A stretch of DNA of 64,000 bases from Micromonospora halotolerans. GTDB lineage: Bacteria; Actinomycetota; Actinomycetes; Mycobacteriales; Micromonosporaceae. A program made the position numbers and the translations under genes. This document shows, piece after piece, positions 16,661-24,705 of this stretch. The stretch lies in the NCBI RefSeq assembly GCF_032108445.1, contig NZ_CP134876.1, positions 2,914,001-2,978,000 of the forward strand, written 5' to 3'. The notes below the pieces were generated by a model. That model was not told where the DNA came from. It worked only from the letters and a program-made list of their open reading frames with translations, and searched no databases. Within the stretch, counting starts at the first letter, position 1; every line of letters starts with the position of its first letter.

Positions 16661-19531
16661 ATGAGATCACCGCTGCCTGTCGCGCGGATCCGGCGTGCCC
16701 TGGCCGGCCGCCCGCGCCGGCTCGTCGCCGCGGTGGTGGTGGTCGTCCTGGTCGCCGCCGCCCTGGTCTGGGCGGCGCGCCCGGACCGCCCCGGCTTCCG
16801 CACCGAGTCGGCCCTGGTGACCGTCCGTTCCGGACCGGCCGGCGACCAGCCGGTCGACCTCGACACCACGCTCTACCTGCCCGACGACGCCTCGGCCCGG
16901 CACCGGGTCCCGGCGGTGCTGCTGGCGCACGGCTTCGGCGGCACCAAGGAGTCGGTCCGCTCCGACGCGGAGGACCTGGCCGCCCGGGGTTACGCGGTGC
17001 TCACCTGGACGGCCCGCGGCTTCGGCCGCAGTGGCGGCGAGATCCACCTGGACAGCCCCGACTACGAGGTGCGCGACGCCGAGCGCCTGCTGGACCGGCT
17101 CGCCGCCCGCCCGGACGTCCGCCTCGACGCGGCCGGCGACCCCCGGGTCGGTGTGGTCGGCGGCTCGTACGGCGGCGGCCTGGCCCTGCTGCTGGCCGCG
17201 CAGGACCGCCGGGTCGACGCGATCGTTCCGATGATCACCTGGAACGACCTGTCCCGCGCCTTCCTGCCGGAGAGCACCGGCAAGGCGCCCACCGAGGGCG
17301 TGTTCAAGAAGGGCTGGGCCGGCATCTTCTTCGGCGGTGGCGGCAACGCCGGCTCCGGCCCGGCCGGTCTCTCCGGCACCAGCGCGGCCCAGCCGGAGGG
17401 CGCCCCGGCGTCGGCCGGCGCGCCGAGCCCGCAGCCCGGCGCCGGTCCGGGCGCCGGCCCGGGTCGCGCCCCGGCCGGCGCCGCCGACCCGTCCTGCGGC
17501 CGGTTCGCCGCCGACGTCTGCGCCGCGTACCTGCGGATCGCCACCACCGGGCGGGCCGACGCCCAGGCGGTCGACCTGCTGCGCCGCTCCTCCCCGGCCG
17601 GGGTGCTCGACCGGATCACGGCACCCACCCTGCTGGTGCAGGGCGAGGCGGACACCCTCTTCCCGCTCACCGAGGCCGACGCCAACGCCCGGGGCATCGC
17701 CGCCGGCGGCACCCCGGTGCGGGTCGCCTGGTTCACCGGCGGCCACGACGGCGGCGCCGGACCGACCTCCGACTCCGACCGGGTGAAGTTCCTGACCGCG
17801 CAGTGGCTCGACCACTACGTGAAGGGCGACGGCGAGGCGCCCGGCGACAGCTTCACCTTCTCCCGGATCGCCGGGTTCGACGCGCTCGACCGGGGCCTGG
17901 TGGCCACCGGTTTCCGCACCGCCGACTACCCGGGCGTGACCGGGCAGGGCCGCCGCGAGGTGACGCTGGCCGGGCCGCCCCGGCCGGTCGCCAACCCGCC
18001 CAACGGCAACCCGGCGGCGATCTCGTCGGTGCCGTTCGCCGGGGCGCTCGGCTCGCTGCTGGACGGGGTGGCCGGCGACATCCCCGGCCAGCACGCCCGG
18101 TTCGAGTCGGCGCCGCTGGCCGACCCGGTCGACGTGGTCGGCGCGCCGACCGTGCGCATCCGGGCCGCGTCCGCGACCGGCGAGGCGGTGCTCTTCGTCA
18201 AGCTCTACGACGTCGACCCGCAGGGCGCGGCCACGCTGCCGGACGGACTGGTGGCGCCGGTCCGGCTGACCGGCCTGCCGCGGACCGTCGAGGGGGCCGC
18301 GCCGGTCACGATCACCCTGCCGGCGATCGTCCGGCGGATCGAGGCCGGTCACCGGCTGCGGGTCGTGGTGGCCACCTCCGACCAGGCGTACGCCACCCCG
18401 GCCGAGCCGGCCGTGTACACCGTGGCGCTCGGTGACGGCCCGCTGGTGCTGCCCACGGTCGACGCCACGCCCATCCCCACCACCGCCACGGTCTGGCGCT
18501 GGGTGCTGGCCGGCCTGCTCGCCGCGATCGCGATCGGGCTCGTCGTGGTCGTCCTGCTCGCCCGCCGCCGGCACCGCCGCCAGGACAGCTCGGTCCACCC
18601 GGCGTACGCGGGCGTCCCGCTCGCCGTCCGCAACCTGCGCAAGGAGTACGCGGACGGCTTCGTCGCCGTCTCCGACGTGGACTTCGAGGTGCACCCCGGC
18701 CAGGTGGTCGGGCTGCTCGGGCCGAACGGCGCCGGCAAGACCACCACGCTGCGGGTGCTCATGGGGCTGACCCAGCCCACCGCCGGCGAGATCTACGTCT
18801 TCGGGCACCGGCTGGTGCCCGGCTCGCCGGTGCTCTCCCGCATCGGCGCGCTGGTCGAGGGGCCGGGCTTCCTGCCGCACCTGTCCGGTCTGGAGAACCT
18901 GCGGGCGTACTGGCGGGCGACCGGCCGGCCGTGGGCGGACGCGCACTTCGACGAGGCGCTGGAGATCGCCGGGTTGGGCGACTCGGTGCACCGGCGGACG
19001 AAGAACTACAGCCACGGCATGCGCCAGCGGCTGGCCATCGCGCAGGCCATGCTGGGCCTGCCCGAACTGCTGGTGCTCGACGAGCCGACGGACGGGCTCG
19101 ACCCGCCGCAGATCGCCGAGATGCGCCGGGTGCTCCAGCGCTACGCCACCGACGGCCGGGCGGTGCTGGTCTCCAGCCACCTGCTCGCCGAGGTGGAGCA
19201 GACCTGCACCCACGCCGTGGTGGTGAACAAGGGGCGGATCGTGGCGTCCGGCCCCGTCGAGGAGATCGTCGGGGAGTCGCCCAGCGTGCTGTTCGACGTG
19301 AGCGACCCGGACGCGGCGCGCGGCGTGCTCGACCGGCTGGCCGGCGTACGGGTGCTGCCCGACGGCGACGGCGGGCTGGTGGTGGACACCAACGGCACCG
19401 CCCGCAGCGAGGTGGTGGCCGAGCTGGTCCGGGCCGGCATCGGAGTGGACCGGGTGGTGCCCCGGCGACGCCTGGAGGACGCGTTCCTCGCCCTGGTCGG
19501 CGAGAACTCTCGGGGAAGCGGGGACCGGTGA
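16661..19531 (+). CDS. Fusion of an extracytoplasmic X-Pro dipeptidyl-peptidase-like hydrolase with an ABC transporter ATPase
   Basis: 956 residues. A signal-anchor helix at ~21-41 is followed by an alpha/beta hydrolase of the S15 (CocE/X-Pro dipeptidyl peptidase) class with nucleophile Ser169 in GGSYGG, an acid in LVQGEADTLFP, the His in FTGGHDGG and a C-terminal jelly-roll-like part. A second helix at ~611-635 leads to a complete ABC ATPase: Walker A GPNGAGKT at ~687, signature YSHGMRQR at ~783, Walker B LLVLDEPTDGLD at ~804. The helix placement puts the hydrolase outside and the ATPase inside. ATG 16661 stands 7 nt after TACCGT (leaderless). The stop overlaps the next permease gene by 1 nt. 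Confidence 0.85.
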   Translation: MRSPLPVARIRRALAGRPRRLVAAVVVVVLVAAALVWAARPDRPGFRTESALVTVRSGPAGDQPVDLDTTLYLPDDASARHRVPAVLLAHGFGGTKESVRSDAEDLAARGYAVLTWTARGFGRSGGEIHLDSPDYEVRDAERLLDRLAARPDVRLDAAGDPRVGVVGGSYGGGLALLLAAQDRRVDAIVPMITWNDLSRAFLPESTGKAPTEGVFKKGWAGIFFGGGGNAGSGPAGLSGTSAAQPEGAPASAGAPSPQPGAGPGAGPGRAPAGAADPSCGRFAADVCAAYLRIATTGRADAQAVDLLRRSSPAGVLDRITAPTLLVQGEADTLFPLTEADANARGIAAGGTPVRVAWFTGGHDGGAGPTSDSDRVKFLTAQWLDHYVKGDGEAPGDSFTFSRIAGFDALDRGLVATGFRTADYPGVTGQGRREVTLAGPPRPVANPPNGNPAAISSVPFAGALGSLLDGVAGDIPGQHARFESAPLADPVDVVGAPTVRIRAASATGEAVLFVKLYDVDPQGAATLPDGLVAPVRLTGLPRTVEGAAPVTITLPAIVRRIEAGHRLRVVVATSDQAYATPAEPAVYTVALGDGPLVLPTVDATPIPTTATVWRWVLAGLLAAIAIGLVVVVLLARRRHRRQDSSVHPAYAGVPLAVRNLRKEYADGFVAVSDVDFEVHPGQVVGLLGPNGAGKTTTLRVLMGLTQPTAGEIYVFGHRLVPGSPVLSRIGALVEGPGFLPHLSGLENLRAYWRATGRPWADAHFDEALEIAGLGDSVHRRTKNYSHGMRQRLAIAQAMLGLPELLVLDEPTDGLDPPQIAEMRRVLQRYATDGRAVLVSSHLLAEVEQTCTHAVVVNKGRIVASGPVEEIVGESPSVLFDVSDPDAARGVLDRLAGVRVLPDGDGGLVVDTNGTARSEVVAELVRAGIGVDRVVPRRRLEDAFLALVGENSRGSGDR

Positions 19532-20409
19532 TGGCGCAGTCGTCTTCTGTCGGGCCGGTCGGTGCGGCCGTCGGTTACCGGCCGTCGGCCACCCTGCCGT
19601 TCCTGGCGGAGTTCCGCCGGCAGGCGTCGCGGCGGCGTACCCAGCTCGCGCTCGGGTTCATGGTGCTGTTGCCGCTGATCATCCTGATCGCGTTCCAGTT
19701 CGACTCGGGCGGTGACGACGACAACAGGCGGGGCGAGTTCTCCAGCCTGGTCGACCTGGCCACCTCGGGCGGGCTGAACTTCACCCTATTCTCGATCTTC
19801 GTGTCGTCGTCCTTCCTGCTGGTCGTCGTGGTGGCGCTGTTCTGCGGTGACACCGTTGCCAGCGAGGCGAGCTGGGGCAGCCTGCGCTACCTGCTGGCCG
19901 TTCCGGTGCCCCGGGCCCGGCTGCTCACGGTGAAGCTGGTGGTCGCGCTCGTGTACTCGGCGCTGGCGCTGGTGCTGCTCGCCGGCACCGCCCTGCTCGC
20001 CGGCACCCTCCGGTACGGCTGGTCCCCGCTGCGCAGCCAGGTCGCCGCGGAGCTGGCCCCGGGCGAGGGCCTGGTCCGCCTGCTCGGCGTGCTCGGCTAC
20101 CTGGCGGTGGTCCTGCTGGTGGTGGCCGGCCTGGCGTTCCTGCTCTCGGTGACCACGGACGCCGCGCTCGGCGCGGTCGGCGGTGCGGTGCTGCTCTGGA
20201 TCCTCTCCAGCATCCTCGACCAGATCACCGCTCTGGGCGGGCTGCGGGCGTTCCTGCCCACCCACTACAGCAGCGCCTGGCTCGGGCTGCTGTCCACTCC
20301 GGTGCAGACCGACGACGTGGTACGCGGCACCATCTCGGCGGTCGCCTACGCCACCCTGTTCTGGGGTCTGGCCTTCTGGCGGTTCACCCGCAAGGACGTC
20401 ACGAGCTGA
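19531..20409 (+). CDS. ABC-2-type permease partner of the hydrolase-ABC fusion
   Basis: 292 residues, about six transmembrane helices (LALGFMVLLPLIILIAF, FTLFSIFVSSSFLLVVVVALF, LVVALVYSALALVLLAGTALLAG and three more) with the ABC-2 motif EASWGSLRYLLAVPVPRARLL after the second helix. The end FWRFTRKDVTS is typical of ABC-2 exporters (x-F-x-R-K/R-D). The ATG shares its A with the TGA of the fused ATPase, so the pair is coupled and surely one transporter. The substrate is unknown; a peptide or modified peptide would fit the attached peptidase-like domain. Confidence 0.87.
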   Translation: MAQSSSVGPVGAAVGYRPSATLPFLAEFRRQASRRRTQLALGFMVLLPLIILIAFQFDSGGDDDNRRGEFSSLVDLATSGGLNFTLFSIFVSSSFLLVVVVALFCGDTVASEASWGSLRYLLAVPVPRARLLTVKLVVALVYSALALVLLAGTALLAGTLRYGWSPLRSQVAAELAPGEGLVRLLGVLGYLAVVLLVVAGLAFLLSVTTDAALGAVGGAVLLWILSSILDQITALGGLRAFLPTHYSSAWLGLLSTPVQTDDVVRGTISAVAYATLFWGLAFWRFTRKDVTS

Positions 20410-20526
20410 CCCGCCGGGATACGATGGGAGCGTTCCCAAAAGTCTTCCCAACCCTGAGGAATCAGTAACGATCGGTGACTAGGTGCCTCATGCTGGGGAT
20501 ATCCATCCCTAGCTATGGAGGCTTCG

Positions 20527-20970
20527 ATGGTCCCGGCGCGACTGAACGGTCCCGTGCTCTCCCTGTTCCGCATGGTCACCGGCCTGCTCTTCCTCTGCCA
20601 CGGCGCGGCGTCCCTCTTCGGCGTCCTGGGCGGCAACCCGATGACCGGCAGGGCGCTCCCGATCGGCGAGTGGCCGGGCTGGTGGGCCGCGCTGATCCAG
20701 CTCGTCTGCGGCGCGCTGGTGCTCGTCGGCCTGCTCACCCGGCCCGCCGCGCTGCTCGCCTCCGGCTCGATGGCGTACGCGTACTTCGTGGTGCACCAGC
20801 CGGACGGCCCGCTGCCGCTGCGCAACGGTGGCGAGCCGGCCGCGCTCTTCTGCTGGTCGTTCCTGCTCGTGGCGGTGCTCGGCCCGGGCAGCTGGGCCCT
20901 GGACGCGCTGCTCTCCCGGCCCCGCGAGGTGGCGACCGAACCCGCCGCACGCCCCTCGGTGCCGGCCTGA
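20527..20970 (+). CDS. DoxX family membrane protein
   Basis: 147 residues with four predicted helices: VLSLFRMVTGLLFLCHGAASLF, WWAALIQLVCGALVLVGLL, AALLASGSMAYAYFVVH and ALFCWSFLLVAVLG. The R-x-x-x-G-x-x-F-x-x-H-G motif in helix 1 and the G-x-L-x-x-x-G-L-x-T-R-P-A loop are DoxX features. Members participate in redox or thiol stress functions in mycobacteria, but this gene's role is open. ATG 20527 has GGAGG 5 nt upstream; the ATG at 20515 would place that site inside the gene. Confidence 0.85.
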   Translation: MVPARLNGPVLSLFRMVTGLLFLCHGAASLFGVLGGNPMTGRALPIGEWPGWWAALIQLVCGALVLVGLLTRPAALLASGSMAYAYFVVHQPDGPLPLRNGGEPAALFCWSFLLVAVLGPGSWALDALLSRPREVATEPAARPSVPA

Positions 20971-20978
20971 TCCGGGCG

Positions 20979-21626
20979 TCAGAGGCGGCTGTCGGGGTTG
21001 GGTGCCGTGGAGGGTGGGCCGCTCGGGGCGGGTGGGTTGGTTGCCGTCGGGCCGTCGTAGCGCTTCCAGGCACTCACCCCGAGCCGGCCGGTGTTGCCCA
21101 GGTCGATCGGCCCGTCCAGCTCGACGGGGTGGGCGGGCCGGCCCGGCAGCGGGGCGACGTCGAGGTATGCCCCGTTGCTCGCCACCACCGTGGCGTCGGT
21201 GACCAGGTTGCGCCAGAGCAGTGCGGCGCCGGCCCGCTCGCCGGGGCGCAGGACGAGCCGGGCGGGGGGGGGGGGGGGCTGGTCGAAGCCGGAGGTGATG
21301 GGGCGCGCGCCGGGAATGATCTGGACCGCGATCGGATCCCCGTCGGCGTCCCGGAGGCGGGGTGCCGGATAACCGCGCAGCTCGTACGGGCGGTCTCCGC
21401 AGTTGACCAGCTCCAGGCCCATGGCCCGCAGGCCCATGGCGGCGCTCACCCCGAGCTCGATGATGCGGATCCCGTCGGGTGAGCACGCGGGCGGGGGCGG
21501 TGACGTGCGGGGCGCCGGGGTGGGCGGGGCCGGTGCGGAGACGGGATGGGGCGTCGGCGCGGGGGTGCAGGCGGCGACCAGCGCCACGCCCGCGAGGGCT
21601 CCGATCCGTGCCGCCGTCGTGCGCAT
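20979..21626 (-). CDS. Putative lipoprotein with DUF4232 domain and a 15-C homopolymer in the coding strand
   Basis: 215 residues. A lipoprotein signal (LAGVALVAAC, Cys about 20), a Pro-rich linker, then a DUF4232 domain: IIELGVSAAMGLRAMGLELVNCGDRPYELRGYP and LRPGERAGAALLW. The family is secreted in actinomycetes and has no assigned function. A run of 15 G on the plus strand (21264-21278) encodes five consecutive prolines (QPPPPPA). A slip of one base there would frameshift the last third, so the gene could be phase-variable or the tract could hide a sequencing error. The C-terminal tail is Pro/Ser-rich. Convergent with DoxX, 8 nt apart. Confidence 0.75.
   Translation of the reverse strand: MRTTAARIGALAGVALVAACTPAPTPHPVSAPAPPTPAPRTSPPPPACSPDGIRIIELGVSAAMGLRAMGLELVNCGDRPYELRGYPAPRLRDADGDPIAVQIIPGARPITSGFDQPPPPPARLVLRPGERAGAALLWRNLVTDATVVASNGAYLDVAPLPGRPAHPVELDGPIDLGNTGRLGVSAWKRYDGPTATNPPAPSGPPSTAPNPDSRL
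21264..21278. repeat. Poly-G tract of 15 nt inside the DUF4232 lipoprotein gene
   Basis: Fifteen consecutive G on the plus strand (C on the coding strand). It is the longest homopolymer I see in the window and lies in the coding region, where slippage would change frame. Confidence 0.95.
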
Positions 21627-21676
21627 CCGGCGATCATCCCAGCCGGTGGCCGCCCGGTGTGGCCCGGGCCGGGTGG

Positions 21677-21982
21677 TCAGGCGCGGGCGGGCGCGGCGAG
21701 GACCGCGTCGAGCAGCCCCGGGTAGAGGCGCTCCAGCTCCTCGCGGCGCAGCCGGACGTAGCGGCTGGTGCCGGCGACCCGGGTCCGGGTGAGGCCGGCC
21801 TCGCGCAGCACCTTGAGGTGGTGGCTGCGGGTCGCCTTGGAGACGCCGAACTCGAAGGTGCCGCAGGCGTGCTCCCCGCCCTCGGCCAGGGCACGCACGA
21901 TCTGCAGCCGGACGTCGTCGGCCAGGGCGGCCAGCACGGCGGTGACGGGCACCTCGCGCAGCTCGGGTTCGTGCAGCTCCAT
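21677..21982 (-). CDS. ArsR-family winged-helix transcriptional regulator
   Basis: 101 residues. The winged HTH is clear: AALADDVRLQIVRALAEGG, then CGTFEFGVSKATRSHHLKVLREAGL (recognition helix SKATRSHHLKVL) and VAGTSRYVRLRREELERLYPGLL. The ArsR metal motif ELCVCDL is replaced by HACGTFEFG with a single Cys, so it is unlikely to be a standard arsenic sensor; many such members sense organic ligands. ATG 21982 stands 6 nt after TACGCT (21989-21994), leaderless; a start at 22009 would lie inside the operator. Divergent from the EamA exporter and very probably its repressor. Confidence 0.88.
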   Translation of the reverse strand: MELHEPELREVPVTAVLAALADDVRLQIVRALAEGGEHACGTFEFGVSKATRSHHLKVLREAGLTRTRVAGTSRYVRLRREELERLYPGLLDAVLAAPARA

Positions 21983-22000
21983 GTGACCAGCGTAACCTAT

Positions 22001-22018
22001 GTTCGACATCGGTCGAAC
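22001..22018. promoter_or_regulatory. ArsR operator 1 (GTTCGA-N6-TCGAAC)
   Basis: Perfect 6-6-6 palindrome in the arsR/eamA gap. It covers the -35 region of the leftward arsR promoter (its -10 TACGCT lies at 21994-21989) and the -35 zone of a rightward TACAGT (22026-22031). Confidence 0.8.
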
Positions 22019-22042
22019 AACCTCCTACAGTCGGCTCCGTTG

Positions 22043-22060
22043 GTTCGACGATACTCGAAC
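22043..22060. promoter_or_regulatory. ArsR operator 2 (GTTCGA-N6-TCGAAC)
   Basis: Second copy with identical arms and an unrelated spacer, 42 bp from the first (four helical turns). It lies just after the probable start of the EamA transcript and ends 12 nt before the EamA ATG. Confidence 0.8.
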
Positions 22061-22072
22061 ATTGGAGCCGCG

Positions 22073-23038
22073 ATGCGTTCCCGTTCCGCCGCCTTCCCGC
22101 TCTTCGCCGTGGTGAGCTGGGGCGTCATGTTCCCCGTGCTGGCCAGCGCGCTCACCCGGGTGGACGCCCTCAACCTGACCACGGCCCGGTACCTGCTCGC
22201 CTCCGTCGTGCTGCTCGCCCTGCTGCTGGCCCGCGAAGGGTTCGCCGCCCTGCGGACGCACCGCCGCGCCACCGAGGTGGCGCTGCTCGGGGTGCTCGGC
22301 TTCGCCGGCTTCAACGTGCTGACCAACCTGGCCCTCGGCCACGCCACCCCCCAGCAGATCGCCCTCTTCGCCTCCAGCACCCCGCTGGTCACCCAGCTCG
22401 TCCGCTGGGCGCGCGACGGGGTGCGCCCCCGGCCGGCGCTGCTCGGCCTCTCCCTGGTCGCCCTGCTCGGCGTCGGGCTGGTGATCACCCGGGGCCGGCT
22501 CGACGGGCTGGACCAGTTCGGGGTGGGCGGGCTGCTCATGATCGGCGCGGTGCTCGGCTGGGCCTTCTACACGCACGGCGCGAGCCGGTTCACCGAGTGG
22601 TCGCCCCTGCGCTACACCACGCTGACCTCCGTCGCCGGCCTGCTCGCCATGCTCGCGGCCAGCGCGGTCGCCGACCTCACCGGCCTCCAGCACGCGCCGG
22701 CTGCCGCCGACCTCCTCGCGGTCGCCCCGCAACTGGCGTACGCCGTGGTGGTCGCCGCCGTCCTCGCGGTGCTCGCCTGGAACACCGGCATCCGCCGGCT
22801 CGGCGTCGCCGACGCCGCGCTGTTCATGAACCTGGTCCCGGTGACCACGTTCGCGGTGCAGGTCCTGCGCGGCTACCGGCCCGGCGCGGTGGAGCTGGTC
22901 GGTGCCGCGCTGACCATCGCCGCCCTCGTCGCGGCGAACCTGGCCACCCGTACCCGGAAGGCGCCCGCCACCCCGGCGGCGGTCGCCGTGACCGACCACC
23001 CCGCGGTGATCGAGCCGGTCGCGGTCGTCGCGCGCTGA
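22073..23038 (+). CDS. EamA/DMT family transporter
   Basis: 321 residues with ten hydrophobic helices in two EamA repeats: FPLFAVVSWGVMFPVLASAL ... LNLTTARYLLASVVLLALLL and, in repeat two, LLMIGAVLGWAFYTHGASRF ... YAVVVAAVLAVLAWNTGIRRLG. Such proteins export small metabolites or drugs. The ATG at 22073 has GGAG 5 nt upstream. The gene is divergent from an arsR regulator, and two identical palindromes separate them, so export is probably induced by the ligand of that regulator. Drug/metabolite export is the likely role; the substrate is not visible. Confidence 0.87.
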   Translation: MRSRSAAFPLFAVVSWGVMFPVLASALTRVDALNLTTARYLLASVVLLALLLAREGFAALRTHRRATEVALLGVLGFAGFNVLTNLALGHATPQQIALFASSTPLVTQLVRWARDGVRPRPALLGLSLVALLGVGLVITRGRLDGLDQFGVGGLLMIGAVLGWAFYTHGASRFTEWSPLRYTTLTSVAGLLAMLAASAVADLTGLQHAPAAADLLAVAPQLAYAVVVAAVLAVLAWNTGIRRLGVADAALFMNLVPVTTFAVQVLRGYRPGAVELVGAALTIAALVAANLATRTRKAPATPAAVAVTDHPAVIEPVAVVAR

Positions 23039-23118
23039 CCCGGGCCGCGGCTCACACCGTGGGAACCGGGCTCGGCAGCGCCCCGGCGCCCGCATAGACT
23101 CGGCGGCACAACTGCATA

Positions 23119-23250
23119 CCTCATCCAGAGGGGCTGAGGGATACGGCCCGATGACGCCCCGGCAACCACCCGCGCGCTCGACGACGAGCGACCGCGGGCA
23201 GGTGCCAATTCCGTCCCCGCCGCACCCGGCGATGCGGGGGAAGATGAGAG
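23119..23250 (+). promoter_or_regulatory. SAM-I (S-box) riboswitch upstream of threonine synthase
   Basis: All SAM-I core elements are present in order. P1 is CTCATC (23120-23125) with GATGAG (23243-23248). The kink-turn strand CTGAGGGA precedes GGCCCGATGACGCCCCGGCAACC, and GGTGCCAATTCC (about 23201-23212) forms the SAM pocket. The 3' P1 strand runs into AGAGG, the only Shine-Dalgarno-like sequence before the ATG at 23263, so SAM binding should hide the ribosome site. TAGACT at 23095-23100 is a plausible -10. The core is unmistakable; the translational mode is inferred. Confidence 0.93.
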
Positions 23251-23262
23251 GAAACCCTCGAC

Positions 23263-24552
23263 ATGACGTCGACGATCCCCGCCGCCTCCGGCATCGACAC
23301 CAGCCTCAGCCCGGCCCGCGCCCTGGTCTGCCGCGCCTGTTCGGCGCGCTACCCGCTGGCCGCCCAGCACGCCTGTTACGAGTGCTTCGGCCCGCTGGAG
23401 GTCGACTACGACACCAGCGCCCTGGCCGCCGTCACCCGCGAGCAAATCGAGGCCGGGCCGAAGAACCTCTGGCGGTACGCCGCCCTGCTCCCCGCCGGCC
23501 AGGACCCGGCCACCCGGGTCACCCTCGACCCGGGGCTGACCCCGCTGGTCGCCGCCCCACACCTCGCCGCCGAGCTGGGCCTGACCGCCCCGCTCTGGGT
23601 CAAGGACGACAGCGGCAACCCGACCCACTCGTTCAAGGACCGCGTCGTCTCCGTGGCGCTGACGGCGGCCCGGGCGCTCGGCTTCACCCGCTACGCCTGC
23701 GCCTCGACCGGCAACCTGGCCAACTCGGTGGCCGCCCACGCGGCCCGGGCCGGGGTGCCCTCGGTGGTCTTCATCCCCAGCGACCTGGAGCAGGGCAAGG
23801 TGGTGACCACCGCCGTCTACGGCGGCGACCTGGTGGCCATCGACGGCTCGTACGACGACGTGAACCGGCTCTGCGGCGAGCTGGTGGAGACCGACGAGTT
23901 CGAGGACACGGCGTTCGTCAACGTGAACGTGCGGCCCTACTACGCGGAGGGCTCGAAGACCCTCGGCTACGAGGTGGCCGAGCAGCTCGGCTGGCGGATC
24001 CCGGCCCAGGTGGTGATCCCGATGGCCAGCGGCGAGCTGCTCACGAAGATCGACAAGGCGTTCCAGGAGCTGGTCGAGATCGGGCTGGTCGAGGCGCCGG
24101 CCGGCGGCTGGAAGGTGTTCGGCGCCCAGTCCGCCGGCTGCAACCCGATCGCCACCGCGCTGCACGCCGACAGCGACACGATCGTCCCGGTGAAGCCGAC
24201 CGGCATCGCCAAGTCGCTGAACATCGGCGACCCGGCCGCCGGCCTCTACGCCCTAGAGGCGGTGCGCCGCACGGGCGGTTGGATGGAGTACGCGGACGAC
24301 GACGAGATCCGCGCCGGCATCCGGCTGCTCGCCCGCACCACCGGCGTCTTCGCCGAGACGGCCGGTGGCGTCACCGTGGCGGTGCTGCGCAAGCTCGTCG
24401 AGTCCGGCCGGCTGGACCCGGCGGCGGAGACGGTCGTCTTCAACACCGGCGAGGGCCTCAAGACCATCGACGCGGTCGCCCCCGAGGTCGGGCCCACCCA
24501 CCGGATCCGGCCCAGCCTCCGCGCCGCCCGGGACGCCGGACTCCTGTCCTGA
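23263..24552 (+). CDS. thrC: Threonine synthase
   Basis: 429 residues, a PLP enzyme converting O-phosphohomoserine to threonine. A zinc-ribbon-like N-terminus (LVCRACSARYPL ... CYECFGPL, two CxxC pairs) precedes the fold-type II PLP domain. The PLP lysine lies in DSGNPTHSFKDR. The phosphate-binding segment is CASTGNLANSVAAHAARAG; GCNPIATAL and NTGEGLKT follow. It is led by a SAM-I riboswitch, so flux at the threonine/methionine branch is tied to SAM level: methionine and threonine compete for phosphohomoserine or homoserine. It stands alone, not with hom or thrB. Confidence 0.93.
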   Translation: MTSTIPAASGIDTSLSPARALVCRACSARYPLAAQHACYECFGPLEVDYDTSALAAVTREQIEAGPKNLWRYAALLPAGQDPATRVTLDPGLTPLVAAPHLAAELGLTAPLWVKDDSGNPTHSFKDRVVSVALTAARALGFTRYACASTGNLANSVAAHAARAGVPSVVFIPSDLEQGKVVTTAVYGGDLVAIDGSYDDVNRLCGELVETDEFEDTAFVNVNVRPYYAEGSKTLGYEVAEQLGWRIPAQVVIPMASGELLTKIDKAFQELVEIGLVEAPAGGWKVFGAQSAGCNPIATALHADSDTIVPVKPTGIAKSLNIGDPAAGLYALEAVRRTGGWMEYADDDEIRAGIRLLARTTGVFAETAGGVTVAVLRKLVESGRLDPAAETVVFNTGEGLKTIDAVAPEVGPTHRIRPSLRAARDAGLLS

Positions 24553-24571
24553 CCTCCGACTCCGGGCTCAT

Positions 24572-24613
24572 CCGGGCGGGGGATGGGGGGATCGCCCGGG
24601 CGGGGGATTGGGG
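24572..24613 (+). repeat. Tandem G-rich repeat downstream of thrC
   Basis: CCGGGCGGGGGAT followed by GGGG occurs at 24572-24588 and again, with one inserted T, at 24596-24613. Each unit has three or more G runs and could fold as a G-quadruplex. Location is just after the thrC stop. Confidence 0.6.
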
Positions 24614-24670
24614 TGATCCGTTGGGTAACTGGCTTTTCGCTGTGAGTGCGGAAAACGCGCCGACAAGGAC

Positions 24671-24699
24671 TTGACGGCAGGAATTGGACGGCGCAAGAT
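24671..24699 (+). promoter_or_regulatory. Promoter of the candidate small RNA
   Basis: TTGACG (24671-24676), a 17-nt spacer and CAAGAT (24694-24699) form the best housekeeping-type -35/-10 pair seen in the window. Transcription should start near 24706. No gene of credible length starts between here and the hairpin at 24793. Confidence 0.6.
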
Positions 24700-24705
24700 G
24701 CTCCG

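Noticed and set aside
22009..22009. ArsR start at 22009
   Set aside because: It would put operator 1 inside the coding sequence; the ATG at 21982 fits a leaderless promoter.
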